From Saccharicrinis sp963665705 (lineage in GTDB: Bacteria > Bacteroidota > Bacteroidia > Bacteroidales > Marinilabiliaceae), in NCBI GenBank assembly GCA_963665705.1, contig OY762448.1:3162001-3226000 (forward strand): a stretch of DNA of 64,000 nucleotides. The letters run 5' to 3'. Positions 46,770 to 56,019 of the stretch are shown in pieces (the first letter of the stretch is position 1; the number at the start of each line of letters is the position of its first letter). The notes under the pieces were generated by a model. The model made no database searches, was not told where the DNA came from, and saw nothing but the letters and a program-made list of their open reading frames with translations. Position numbers and translations under genes: made by a program.

Positions 46770-47606
46770 TCAACTCATTACGGTTACTAAATCTAACAAT
46801 TTTAATCCAACAGATTTGTCCCCGTTTATCTTAATCTTTGTTTTATATTTTTCTTTATCTCTATCCGTGTTTGTGAAAATTATCCACGCAATATCGTCGG
46901 ATATTTCAATCGAAGTGTAAATGTCTGATTGGTTTGATTCTGTAAAAATCCATTTGTCTATTTGCCACTCAATTACCCAGCTTTTATTTAATTTACCTGT
47001 CAAACTAATCTTGATTCTTGTTCCATTTTCAAAATTACTAAACTCTCTATACAAATGAGGTAAAGCAATCATAAATGTGTCGTATAGAGGTTCTGAATAT
47101 TCTGTGTCTAATAATATCGGTTTGTCAAGTGCTAATCTGATTTGCATTTGATGATGCCATTTCTCTGTATATTCTCGTGCAATATCGAACCAATTTTCTG
47201 ATTCCATTTCTCCAGCCCACGCAACGGAAAACAATGCTTTTCCATTTGGATTTTTACTTTTCATAAATTCGTAAAATTCCTTATCGGAATACTCCAACAA
47301 ATCAATTAGGATTTCAGGGCTTAAACGCTTTGAAACATTCATCCAATCTGTGTTTAATTTTTGGATGTGATTAATCAAATCATTGTACGAGTTGATATTT
47401 GGAACATTTGAATTGTCATTGAAATTATCTCTTTGCATTGATATATTTCTCAGTGAACCATCAATCACGTGAGAAACTAAATCTTTTACGGTTCTCCCTT
47501 TAATCGGAGAAGGTTTCAACCAATCAGAAGGCTCTAATCCTTTCAATAATTTCAGGAACTCTTCTGTTAGTTTTGGAAATAAATGTAATGTTTCAATTTG
47601 TTCCAT
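46770..47606 (-). CDS. DinB/maleylpyruvate-isomerase-N-like protein
   Basis: 278 residues, cytosolic. The N-terminal four-helix part (ETLHLFPKLTEEFLKLLKGL ... GRTVKDLVSHVIDGSLRNIS) matches the mycothiol-dependent maleylpyruvate isomerase/DinB superfamily, with a metal-ligand His in VSHVIDG and another in EKWHHQMQIR. The C-terminal about 100 residues resemble an SCP2-like lid (FENGTRIKISLTGKLNKSWVIEW). Likely metal-dependent transferase; substrate unknown. It is bracketed by short inverted repeats, consistent with transfer as a single-gene cassette. Confidence 0.78.
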   Translation of the reverse strand: MEQIETLHLFPKLTEEFLKLLKGLEPSDWLKPSPIKGRTVKDLVSHVIDGSLRNISMQRDNFNDNSNVPNINSYNDLINHIQKLNTDWMNVSKRLSPEILIDLLEYSDKEFYEFMKSKNPNGKALFSVAWAGEMESENWFDIAREYTEKWHHQMQIRLALDKPILLDTEYSEPLYDTFMIALPHLYREFSNFENGTRIKISLTGKLNKSWVIEWQIDKWIFTESNQSDIYTSIEISDDIAWIIFTNTDRDKEKYKTKIKINGDKSVGLKLLDLVTVMS

Positions 47607-47913
47607 TTCTCTGTAAATGTTACAAGTTTCTTAAAATGGGCATAACGATATTAATATGCGGCGTTTTAATGCCGTATCATTTGATGTTGTGAGCTGTTGG
47701 TTTTTACCAACAGCTACCCTGTTGACCGGCTTTGTCATTTGCAATCTTCCGCTTTCACTTAATTTAGAAAAACCGTATTCTCTTTATATGGGTATGGGGA
47801 GAGTTCGGTTTCCGTGACTGAAAGTAGTCATTTTCATCTTTATTTAGGCTTATATATAAAATAATCTGATTAACAGACTTGACTTTCTGTTTTAATTCTT
47901 CTAAATTCTTCCC

Positions 47914-47983
47914 TCAAAGTTGTTTGGACGTTTATACGTTCTGAAAAGGCTACTTTTCAACGGTATCACCGAAACAACTTTGA
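47914..47983. repeat. 70-nt cloverleaf-like inverted repeat
   Basis: A perfect 12-bp outer stem TCAAAGTTGTTT (47914-47925)/AAACAACTTTGA (47972-47983) encloses three hairpins in a row: ACGT/ACGT (47928-47939), TGAAAAG/CTTTTCA (47942-47959, loop GCTA) and CGGT/ACCG (47961-47971). Almost every base is paired or in a short loop. No tRNA features (no CCA, T-loop or anticodon arm sequence). Confidence 0.75.
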
Positions 47984-48083
47984 TCCATATTATTTTCTTT
48001 ATAAGCCTCCTTTATAATGACTACTGAAAGCCAAATTAAGTAAAGCTAAACTCCCAATGACGGTCTATAGGTCTCAACGTTAA

Positions 48084-48191
48084 GTATAAGAATAGTAGCC
48101 GACTGCGTAGCACTTTCCTGCCAAGTTACAAGAAAGTTGAAGCGGGCTAAAACCCTTTAATTCACTGCTGTCTCGGCTATTATTTTTATAC
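48084..48191 (+). repeat. Long stem-loop ending just before the group II intron
   Basis: 17-bp stem between 48084-48100 and 48175-48191 (two G-U pairs). The loop contains smaller stems ACTTTC/GAAAGT and GGG/CCC. The 3' strand ends 5 bases before the predicted intron start. Confidence 0.7.
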
Positions 48192-48739
48192 ATTGTGTGT
48201 GCCCTGCATGAGCAGCAGCGCACCCACACCCGAAGTTCTTGAAAAAGTTTAAAAATACAAATCTTTTGTGATAAACATCGGGTGTGGGTATAAAATTTAT
48301 CCATAGGGTGAAAGTCCCGAGTGGACGGAGGTAACGCTTCGAACCATTAGCAAGTGACGCTTTTTCCGAATGGAAAAATGCAGTGGTTACCGGTGACGGT
48401 AGCAGTGAAGGAAGTCAAACGGCAAACTCTGGTACTGACGGACAGAAACCGCATACGAGGCATTATAAACCGGATGAGCAAACACACCATTGTGACGTCC
48501 AAACATCAAGGAGATGAGTGTTTATTATGTAGATGCGGCAGTCATTGGAGGAAGGATAAAGCTCTTACCAGGGGAGAGCTCTGTAATCACGTGTTGATAG
48601 ATCAGAGCAGTCAGCAGTGCACCAGCCGCATTGGCGGCATATCCAATAATCTAACGGTGGAAATTCGTAAGCAAAGCATTACCTTTATAAAAAAGGTAAT
48701 GTCCAGACCTTATATGGCATTGGTGTTTAGAACCCTATC

Positions 48740-48848
48740 AGCAGTATAGGCATATATGCTTTTAAATATCCAATTGATGACTTAGATCTCTTATGAAAGA
48801 ATATTTACCCTTAAGCATATTGAACATTACCTGTAAAACAATTAAGTT
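48740..48848 (+). ncRNA. Possible bridge-RNA region of the IS110-type element
   Basis: About 110 AT-rich non-coding bases before the transposase, not resembling the intron core. In IS110-group elements the bridge RNA comes from the end next to the recombinase gene. No loops were matched to target or donor, so this is placement by family rule only. Confidence 0.3.
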
Positions 48849-50153
48849 ATGGCAAAGGTAATAAACAAAAATGCGGCAGGTATTGATATTGCTTCAAATC
48901 TTCATTTTGTTGCAGTTTCTCCTGAAAAGAGTGCCACTCCAGTAAGGAGCTTTAAAGGATTTACTAGAGATTTACATGAGTTAGCAAAATGGCTTGTTTC
49001 TCTTGGGATAGAAACAGTTGCTATGGAATCGACGGGTTCTTATTGGTATCATTTGTATACAATACTATTGGATTATGGGATAGAAGTATACTTGGTCAAT
49101 GCCTATCATGTAAAAAATGTTCCAGGAAGGAAGACCGATGTTTTAGATGCCCAATGGCTTCAGGAACTTCATGCCAATGGGTATCTTACAGCTTGTTTTC
49201 AACCTGATAATCTTACAAGAGAACTTCGTACATATGTCCGTTTGAGAAAGCAAATCATACGTGATATGGCAAAAGAAACTCAACATATGCAGAAGGCCAT
49301 GGTTTGTATGAACATTAAATTACACGATGTAATAAATGATATCAATGGAGAAACAGGTTCTAAAATTGTAACTGCTATACTTGCAGGAGAAAGAGACCCT
49401 ATAGTTTTATCTCAACTTCGACATCATAGAATTAAATGCACCGAAGAAACTTTAATTAAGTCGTTAGAGGGTAATTGGAGAGACGAACAGTTGTTTTGTT
49501 TACGGATGGCGCGAGACAGGTATTGTGAGCTGGAACAACATCTAAGAAAGGTTGATGAGGCAAGTGAAAGAGTGGTTAAGCTATTAGCATCTCCTGAGAT
49601 AGAAGAAATAGAAGTTCCATACCGTCCGTCAAAAAATAAACAACCCACATTTAACGTATCTCAACATCTTTACAATGCTTACGGAGTGGATGTCACTGAA
49701 ATATATGGTTACAAACAAACTACTGCACTGACAGTTTTTTCAGAAATAGGATCGAATGTAAAAGAAAAATTTCCGACGGTCAAACAGTTTTTGTCATGGC
49801 TGAATTTAGTTCCCGACAATAAAATATCTGGAGGGAAAATATTATCCTCAAAGGTTCGTAAGAGAAAAAATCAAGCTGGTCAGGCATTTAGAGAAGCTGC
49901 AAATGGTCTATGGAATGCTAAAAATCCATTTGGAGATTATTTAAGATCAAAAAAATCTAAATCCGGATCAGGACAGGCTATAGTCGCAACTGCTAAAAAG
50001 ATAGCTACAATATTTTACAAAATGGTTACTGAAAAAGTAGCTTTTAATCCCTATATACTTGATGGTAACCGGGAAAATTATTTACGAAGCAAGGTAAGCC
50101 ATCTTTCTAAAACAATCCAAAAGCTTAATCTGGAATTGGATGGTTATCTGTAA
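48849..50153 (+). CDS. IS110-family transposase (DEDD recombinase)
   Basis: 434 residues. N-terminal RuvC-like DEDD domain with AAGIDIASNLHFVAV (first Asp), AMESTGSYWYHLY (Glu) and GRKTDVLDAQWLQEL (last acidic pair). The C-terminal Transposase_20 domain has EIGSNVKEKFPTVKQFLSWLN and the serine-bearing KSKSGSGQAIVATAKKIA. IS110 elements use a bridge RNA from their non-coding end. It sits inside the intron between domain I and the RT ORF. No inverted repeats were found, so its ends are not placed; the left end lies after about 48700 and the right end before about 50180. Confidence 0.93.
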   Translation: MAKVINKNAAGIDIASNLHFVAVSPEKSATPVRSFKGFTRDLHELAKWLVSLGIETVAMESTGSYWYHLYTILLDYGIEVYLVNAYHVKNVPGRKTDVLDAQWLQELHANGYLTACFQPDNLTRELRTYVRLRKQIIRDMAKETQHMQKAMVCMNIKLHDVINDINGETGSKIVTAILAGERDPIVLSQLRHHRIKCTEETLIKSLEGNWRDEQLFCLRMARDRYCELEQHLRKVDEASERVVKLLASPEIEEIEVPYRPSKNKQPTFNVSQHLYNAYGVDVTEIYGYKQTTALTVFSEIGSNVKEKFPTVKQFLSWLNLVPDNKISGGKILSSKVRKRKNQAGQAFREAANGLWNAKNPFGDYLRSKKSKSGSGQAIVATAKKIATIFYKMVTEKVAFNPYILDGNRENYLRSKVSHLSKTIQKLNLELDGYL

Positions 50154-51454
50154 TTTACTTGGATGGTTAGATGAAAGACGCCATAGTAGCTTAAGAATAC
50201 GAGCCGGCTTTACGAATACCACGCTTAAGCAGGAGGACTCACAGATAAGTGAAGGGCTGAACTTTACATCGCTACTCATCTTTGGCGGAGGTAAAAGGAT
50301 TTTGAGCCTTTCCAGCCCCAAAGAGTCGTAGCAGGGAATGGAAATAAGTATTATGAAGAAAAGAAAAAGAGACACATCGAATTTAATTGAACGAGTATTA
50401 CATCCTGCAAACCTAACACAGGCTTGTATTGAAGTAGTACGAAATAAAGGTGCAGGAGGTGTAGATGGAATGAAAGTCACAGAACTTAAAGACCATTTGG
50501 ATAAACACCGAAATGAATTGGTTGAGAGCATCATGAATTACAAATATTTACCACAACCGATACGTGGTAAGGAAATACCCAAAGCAGGAGGTAAAACCAG
50601 ACTTTTAGGTATTCCTACCGCTATTGACCGTATGCTGCAACAGGCAGTATCCAGAGTGGTAATGATGCATTACGAAACAGATTTTTCAACCTATAGTTAT
50701 GGTTTTCGTCCAGCACGTAATACGCAACAAGCAGTAGGTAAAGCCCTTTCTTACATTAATTCAGACTATCAGCATATTGTTGAAATTGACCTGAAGGAAT
50801 TCTTTGACAGGGTTGACCATACCTTGCTGTTGCAATTGTTGTATCGAAAAATTAAATGCAAACACACCATGTGTTTGATACGTCGATGGCTTAGAGCGCC
50901 ACTTTTAAAGGATGGTAAATTACATAAGCGACGTAAAGGAGTACCACAAGGAAGCCCCATTAGTCCGTTGTTATCAAATATTGTTCTTCATGAACTGGAT
51001 TTGAAAATGGAACAATTAGGCTTACGCTTTGTACGCTATGCCGACGATTTCAGTATCTATTGTAAATCAAAAGCAGAAGCAAGAAAAGTAGGTAATACCA
51101 TTTACGTATTTCTTAGGGATAAACTTAAACTCCCCATCAACAGGGATAAAAGTGGTATCCGCCGTCCGGTTAACTTTCAAATCCTTGGATTTGCCTTTGT
51201 ACCCATTTACAAAAAGGGTATTAAAGGCAAATATCAATTGATTGTAGCTGAAAAGAGATGGAAAAGCTTCAAAACAAAACTTAAGGAAGTTACCAGAAAA
51301 ACCAATCCCATGAGTTTTGATGAACGCATTCATAAGTTATTAGAAATTCAACGAGGTTGGATCGTAAGCATTCGGCCTACTACATCACGTAAGTATATTA
51401 ATTAAAACGAGACATTCCTATTGTCTATGGAATTTATGGACAATTCCCGGTATT

Positions 51455-53134
51455 CTATGAATTCTTCCAATTATGGGGTAAAAGGTCAGCTAAATCTAAG
51501 GAGTAGTCATTATTGTATTCAGGTATCTTTGTAAGTACATCCGTCAACCATTCTCTTGGATTTACATCTGCAGCTTTGCAGCAACCCAGCAAAGAGTATA
51601 TGACAGCTGCATTTTCGGCTGCATCATGATTGCCGCAGAACAAATAGTTTTTACGACCTAATGCCAGAGGTCTGATAGCATTTTCAGCCAGATTATTATC
51701 TATTTTATAACGACCATCAAGATGATAGCGTGACAAACGGTGGAAAATTGAGTAAGTATACGATAAGGCTCTACCCATTCTGCCTTTGGGCAATACTTTA
51801 GGATAGTGATTGACGATCCATTTTTCAAAGACGACCATAATAGGGTAAGCTAAACGTTTACGTAGTTCCACTCGTTGTTCATCATCCAAGCCTTGTTCGT
51901 CAGCCATTGTTTCCACTTGATAGAGTTTGCCGATTTGTGCCAACGCATATTTAGCCCCGGCTTTGTCCTCGGCAAGACTTTCTTCAAATTTACGGCGTGC
52001 ATGCGCCCAGCATCCCAATAATAGGACACCTTTCTTTTGCTCATAAATAGAATAAGCTTCATACCCATCCGTTTGGATGGCTCCCTTAAAACCCTTTAAT
52101 AGCTCAACCACTACTTTTTGTGCTCTGGAGCCTTTATCGTAATGAAAGAAGACCAGGTTGTTCATCACCGATCGAACCATCCACAGGTAAGCCTTTACGG
52201 TTTTATGTTTTTCATTGTTGATTACCGGAACCGTGCTTTCATCCACCTGTATATAATCCGATTCCATTATCACTTCACGTAAATGATAATACAAAGCACG
52301 TAGTAAATCACAGGTCCCCTGAAACCAACCATTAATGGTTGAAGCTGGTAGATTAACGCCAATCTGTTTAAACATGGCAATCTGACGATGAAATGGTAGA
52401 TGGTGTTGGTATTTATTGATCAGTAACTCTGTCAAAAGCGAGGCGCCTGCATTGCTGCGTGGTAATGGCAACAGTGGAAGTGGCGCTATCTGTACAACAG
52501 CTTTCTCCTGTTCTTGTGAGGCTGGCTTTAATGCATATTTGGAACGGATAATTCTTCGGACAAACAATTCACCGGGCTTGTGCTCTAAAACTTCGGTAAT
52601 TTCCTCTCCAATGCGTACCCAGTTGTCATCAATGCCTTCCGGCTCTATTATTTCTTCCTCACGGCGTAGGTCTTCCGGCAAAGGAAGACGAACCGGTTTC
52701 TTTTTTTCTTTTTGTGGTCGTTGACGTTTATAGGACAACAACTCCTTATCCGCTTCTTTGGCGATCTCTTCTTCTTCGGGAAGAACATCCAATCCGTCAA
52801 AATCGATCTTACGCTGGTTTGGGTCAGATGGAATAAAACGTTCACTGGAAGCCTTCCAGAACTTTCGACGATACCATGCCAATTGGTCAGTTAGTTTATT
52901 AACCAGTTCCTCTCTTTGCTGAAGCAACTCATCCTTTTTACTGAGTAGTTCTTCTTTTTTTTGAAGAAGCTCTTTATGCTTGTTAATTTGGTCTTCCAGT
53001 TCCTTGTTTTGAGCTTTAAGAGACTCCATATAACCATTATCTGTCTGACGCAAACGTGAGAGTTCACAATACATCTCGTCACGCTCTTGTAACAACTGTT
53101 GAATGAATGCTTCGTTATCTGAAATCTGGCTCAT
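51455..53134 (-). CDS. tnpC: IS66 transposase TnpC
   Basis: 559 residues. An N-terminal leucine-zipper-like coiled coil (about 30-90), the SERFIPSDPNQRKI segment, a zinc-finger-like region, then the DDE core: YIQVDESTVPVI, AIQTDGYEAYSIYE and NNLAENAIRPLALGRKNYLF. Full length, no frameshift. Confidence 0.96.
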   Translation of the reverse strand: MSQISDNEAFIQQLLQERDEMYCELSRLRQTDNGYMESLKAQNKELEDQINKHKELLQKKEELLSKKDELLQQREELVNKLTDQLAWYRRKFWKASSERFIPSDPNQRKIDFDGLDVLPEEEEIAKEADKELLSYKRQRPQKEKKKPVRLPLPEDLRREEEIIEPEGIDDNWVRIGEEITEVLEHKPGELFVRRIIRSKYALKPASQEQEKAVVQIAPLPLLPLPRSNAGASLLTELLINKYQHHLPFHRQIAMFKQIGVNLPASTINGWFQGTCDLLRALYYHLREVIMESDYIQVDESTVPVINNEKHKTVKAYLWMVRSVMNNLVFFHYDKGSRAQKVVVELLKGFKGAIQTDGYEAYSIYEQKKGVLLLGCWAHARRKFEESLAEDKAGAKYALAQIGKLYQVETMADEQGLDDEQRVELRKRLAYPIMVVFEKWIVNHYPKVLPKGRMGRALSYTYSIFHRLSRYHLDGRYKIDNNLAENAIRPLALGRKNYLFCGNHDAAENAAVIYSLLGCCKAADVNPREWLTDVLTKIPEYNNDYSLDLADLLPHNWKNS

Positions 53135-53203
53135 TTATCTCCTTCTGAATATGTCTCAAAGATACTAAATTCAAGGGTTTCAGCCAAAAAATAAGTAATG
53201 AAC

Positions 53204-53554
53204 TCAAATGCTTTTTCGACGTTTTTTCAATTGTCTTTCTATGGGTTTTACATTGCTTACAATAGCCATCAAATCTTGCCAGTCTATTGACTGCGATGTA
53301 ATATTTTGGTCGAAAGTAGGGAGCTTAAATGTACCGTTTTCTAGCTTTTTGTGATAGATAACCAAACCGCCGTGCTCCAAATGCAATATCTTCATAATAG
53401 TCAGGTTACGATTGACAAAAATAAATACTTCGCCGTCCTGCACATTGCGCTTCATTACTGATGAAACGACACCGCTAAGCGTATAGAAACTTTTTCGCAT
53501 ATCAACCGGAGCTGGATAGAGGAAGTACTGCAGATTCCCGTGTAAATGAAACAT
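53204..53554 (-). CDS. tnpB: IS66 accessory protein TnpB
   Basis: 116 residues. Typical IS66 Orf2: YFLYPAPVDMRKSFYTLSGVV at the start and EVFIFVNRNLTIMKILHLEHGGLVIYHKKLE. It lies 9 bases after tnpA. Its exact role in transposition is unclear in the family. Confidence 0.95.
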   Translation of the reverse strand: MFHLHGNLQYFLYPAPVDMRKSFYTLSGVVSSVMKRNVQDGEVFIFVNRNLTIMKILHLEHGGLVIYHKKLENGTFKLPTFDQNITSQSIDWQDLMAIVSNVKPIERQLKKRRKSI

Positions 53555-53563
53555 AGGTCTTGA

Positions 53564-53905
53564 TCAATAAAGGTGAATAATGGACTTGATCAGAGCAATG
53601 TCTGCATCTCCTTTTATATCCAATCTTGTACCGTTGGGAAATGTAAAAGATAAGTGGCTATCACATGTGTTTTCCTTGCAATTATTGATGACGTCTGATT
53701 GGTGTACCTTACTGTTTACAGATGAATCTTTGTTTATTGTTAATGGCACAAACCCAATGGTTGGTTCATCTTGTTCAATTAGATTCTTCCAACGATAAAA
53801 CGTGGAGACTGCGAAATCCTGGTTACTGCAAAAATCGCGAACACTAAGACCGGATTCCAAATACTCCCGGTATAACTTCCTAAAACTTGATTCGATAATA
53901 CGCAT
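53564..53905 (-). CDS. tnpA: IS66 accessory protein TnpA
   Basis: 113 residues from ATG 53905 (MRIIESSFRKLYREYLESGL); an in-frame TTG 15 bases earlier is less likely. Helix-turn-helix-like part SVRDFCSNQDFAVSTFYRWKN near residue 25, as in IS66 Orf1/IS3-like DNA-binding proteins. Confidence 0.93.
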   Translation of the reverse strand: MRIIESSFRKLYREYLESGLSVRDFCSNQDFAVSTFYRWKNLIEQDEPTIGFVPLTINKDSSVNSKVHQSDVINNCKENTCDSHLSFTFPNGTRLDIKGDADIALIKSIIHLY

Positions 53906-54392
53906 GGTTTTTTGCCTCAAAAATAGGCTTGGATATGAGCACTAACAATATGTATTAGCCCGCATGGTTACGTTGGATCAACTACTTTAAACATGCAAAT
54001 ATCATTACGAAACTGGAGAAACTTGATGGTTGGCTTCGAAATCGACTCAGATATTGTATCTGGCATCATTGGAAGAAACCAGAACGTAAACGGAAAAACC
54101 TGATTCGTTTGGGTGTTGATCTTGATCATGCTTATGCTTGGAGCCGGAGCCGTATGGGTGGTTGGGCTATTGCTCAGAGTCCTATTCTAGGAACCACCAT
54201 AACCATAGAACGACTTCAAAAACGTGGTTATATTTCATTGGCTGATATGCATAATCAGCTACACTCTTTGTTAACTTCAAATGTTAATACCTTGTTCCCC
54301 ATGATGTAAAGAACCGCTCAGTACGAGACCCGTACGCTGAGTGGTGTGAGAGGTTCTCCGATAGACTGTTAGTCTATCGGCTGCCTACTCGA

Positions 54393-54401
54393 TTGTGTGC
54401 C
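54393..54401. repeat. Inverted flank of the hxs block, left
   Basis: TTGTGTGCC, repeated inverted as GGCACACAA at 61962-61970. Together they bracket the hxs operon. Confidence 0.5.
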
Positions 54402-54600
54402 CGTGCTTTATTTTCCTCTGTCAGTCCGTGCGATGGGACAGACATACTCTTTGGCAAGTTTTGGTTTGAGGGATAGCTCGTGCGACTTGCCGATGTGTAT
54501 GACTGCAAAGGTTGGGTCATATTTAAAATTTATTTCATTATAGTTTTAATTATTATCTTATACTATACCTCGCAACTTTATCATTAGCAATAGAGAATGC

Positions 54601-56019
54601 TTAATCTCTTAATATTAGACTATGGTAATAATCAAATCGTTCATACCACTCATTTGGTGTAATATTGTTCACTAATTTTCTAGGAAGTTCTTTCCCTATC
54701 TCTATTGACCTATCTAGGTTTGATTGCATAAAAAAACCGGATTTTCCAGCTAAATAGATATTTGGGTATTTATCTCCAACAATCTTTAAAATTGATTTAA
54801 TGTTAGTTTGCCAATGATTATAATAAAGCGGATATACATCTGGCACATTAAAATGGAAATCATAATCTGTATAACTATAATTATCGCCTTTAATCAAACC
54901 TGCTTCTTTTAAATCTTTTAAGCAAATAGCAACAACCTCTTGCGTATCCATATTCCAAATCTTATCCCCTTTGGAACATGGTATTTCACAGATAATGCTA
55001 GTAAATTTCGTATTTGGATTCATTGCTTCAGAAAACCTACAAGGAATTGAAATCCTTCCAATGCTATATTTGGTTTCTGGTAAATAAAAAGACTCCCCAT
55101 CTACTAATACTTCTTCACTTACATGAAGAAAAATTAGTTTAAGCCCCCTATATTCAACCTTTTCAACAATCTCCTTTTCCGAAGGACTAAAATTAAGTTT
55201 ACTTGTAATGCTAGTTAATGAAGTTGTTGAAATAAGCTTATCAAAGCTTATTGTTTCCTTCTTCCCATCAATATCAATTTCAAGAATCTGATTATCAATC
55301 TTAAAATCCGTAACCGACTTATAGATATCCACATTGCTTTCTAATGCAGTTCTTTCTAGCCCTTCTGGGAACTTGCCAATGCCACCTTCCAAATAATAAA
55401 AATACTTATCATGTTTCTTCTTAAATGTGTAATTTACGAATTCTCTAAATAAGGTTAAAGGGCCAACCATTGCCATTTGACGTTTTATAGCTGTTTTTGA
55501 GATTAATCTTGGATCACAATTCCATACCTTTAGTGCATATGGTTTATAAAAAATATCATATGCTCTTACTCCAACATTTTGTTTCAAGTTATACTCATAA
55601 TTAGATTTTTTTTTAGTTTTAAACTTAGTAAGCAATTTCAAGAACCTTCCAAATAAAAGAGACATAGAACAGTAAATGGATTCCACACCCCCAAGACCTG
55701 CCATAAACTTTATTGACTTCAGAGGATAAGTAATATAAGATTTCCTAAAGATTAATTTCCCTGTTCTTTTATTCTTTGTTAAAACATTACCAGCCACCTT
55801 GTTGATATAATCCAAAGTGTTTTCATCTACCTCTTCATGAATAATATGTGAGCCAATATCATATTTAAATCCATTTCTTTCTATTGTTTTTAAATACCCT
55901 CCTAATTCATCTTCCTTTTCTAATAATAATATTTTTCCACTATTATGTTTGGATAACTCAATTGACGTAATTAAGCCAGCAATACCTCCTCCCACTATTA
56001 CATACTTATACTCTTTCAT
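54601..56019 (-). CDS. FAD-dependent UDP-galactopyranose-mutase/amine-oxidase-like protein
   Basis: 472 residues, cytosolic. Dinucleotide-binding motif YVIVGGGIAGLITSIELS at residues 5-22, then LEKEDELGGYLKT. The segment SYITYPLKS and YDIFYKPYALKVWNCDPRLIS resemble UDP-galactopyranose mutase and protoporphyrinogen-oxidase-like enzymes of polysaccharide loci. A C-terminal FAD site is seen in IYLAGKSGFFMQSNLDRSIEIGK. It starts inside the stop of the deacetylase gene (ATGA overlap at 56016-56019). Likely acts on a nucleotide or lipid-linked sugar; substrate unknown. Last gene of the hxs operon. Confidence 0.8.
   Translation of the reverse strand: MKEYKYVIVGGGIAGLITSIELSKHNSGKILLLEKEDELGGYLKTIERNGFKYDIGSHIIHEEVDENTLDYINKVAGNVLTKNKRTGKLIFRKSYITYPLKSIKFMAGLGGVESIYCSMSLLFGRFLKLLTKFKTKKKSNYEYNLKQNVGVRAYDIFYKPYALKVWNCDPRLISKTAIKRQMAMVGPLTLFREFVNYTFKKKHDKYFYYLEGGIGKFPEGLERTALESNVDIYKSVTDFKIDNQILEIDIDGKKETISFDKLISTTSLTSITSKLNFSPSEKEIVEKVEYRGLKLIFLHVSEEVLVDGESFYLPETKYSIGRISIPCRFSEAMNPNTKFTSIICEIPCSKGDKIWNMDTQEVVAICLKDLKEAGLIKGDNYSYTDYDFHFNVPDVYPLYYNHWQTNIKSILKIVGDKYPNIYLAGKSGFFMQSNLDRSIEIGKELPRKLVNNITPNEWYERFDYYHSLILRD

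Larger units (their letters stand above)
47607..48196. other. Highly structured intergenic region before the intron
   Basis: No ORF. It holds GGGCATAAC (47638), a 7-bp hairpin ATGCGGC/GCCGTAT (about 47656-47677), a 10-bp hairpin AGCTGTTGGT/ACCAACAGCT (47692-47715), the cloverleaf at 47914-47983 and the long stem 48084-48191. The density of inverted repeats is far above that of other spacers here. Confidence 0.7.
51364..53971. mobile_element. IS66-family insertion sequence, complete
   Basis: 2608 bp. Ends start GTAAGCATTCGGCCTACTAC (left) and, on the other strand, GTAACCATGCGGGCTAATAC (right), with the GTAA tip usual for IS66. Flanked by the 8-bp duplication GTTGGATC at 51356-51363 and 53972-53979. 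It carries tnpA, tnpB and tnpC on the minus strand. Inserted in the intron RT gene; joining the flanks restores the RT frame exactly. Confidence 0.95.
50338..54309 (+). pseudogene. Group II intron reverse transcriptase/maturase, split by IS66
   Basis: Reads 50338-51363 and, after removal of IS66 and one copy of the 8-bp duplication, continues in frame at 53980-54309: 451 residues in all. RT motifs: KAGGKTRLLGIPTAIDRMLQQ, YGFRPARNTQQAV, VEIDLKEFFDRVDH, VPQGSPISPLLSNI and the catalytic FVRYADDFSIY. The 3' part holds maturase domain X (YFKHANIITKLEKLDGWLRN...WHHWKKPERKRKNLIRLG). No HNH endonuclease domain. As it stands, the protein is cut at 51405 and lacks the maturase end, so the intron can move only with help in trans. 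Confidence 0.92.
48197..54393 (+). mobile_element. Group II intron interrupted by IS110-type and IS66 elements
   Basis: The predicted 5' end is GTGTGCCC at 48197, followed by the domain I sequence with GGGTGAAAGTCCCGAG near 48306. The open reading frame for the intron protein begins at 50338. At the 3' end domain V (54313-54345) has the 9-bp stem ACCGCTCAG/CTGAGTGGT, a 2-base CG bulge and a CGC-type triad. Domain VI (10-bp stem 54358-54380) has a bulged branch-point A at 54387. The 3' end at about 54393 is set by branch-point spacing and is uncertain by a base or two. Without the two insertions it would be near 2 kb. Confidence 0.85.

Noticed and set aside
47914..47983. tRNA gene
   Set aside because: The cloverleaf shape is striking, but the outer stem is 12 bp and there is no CCA end, T-loop sequence or plausible anticodon arm.
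48354..48749. 131-codon open frame upstream of the IS110-type transposase gene
   Set aside because: It lies in the group II intron domain I RNA and its translation looks like nothing; structured RNA explains the open frame.
54109..54309. Separate 66-residue gene
   Set aside because: It is the tail of the intron reverse transcriptase, in frame with the 5' part once IS66 is removed.
54394..54600. Further gene between the intron and the hxs operon
   Set aside because: Only short palindromes (CTGTC/GACAG and GGCAAG/CTTGCC) and AT-rich DNA; no start, length or motif supports a gene.
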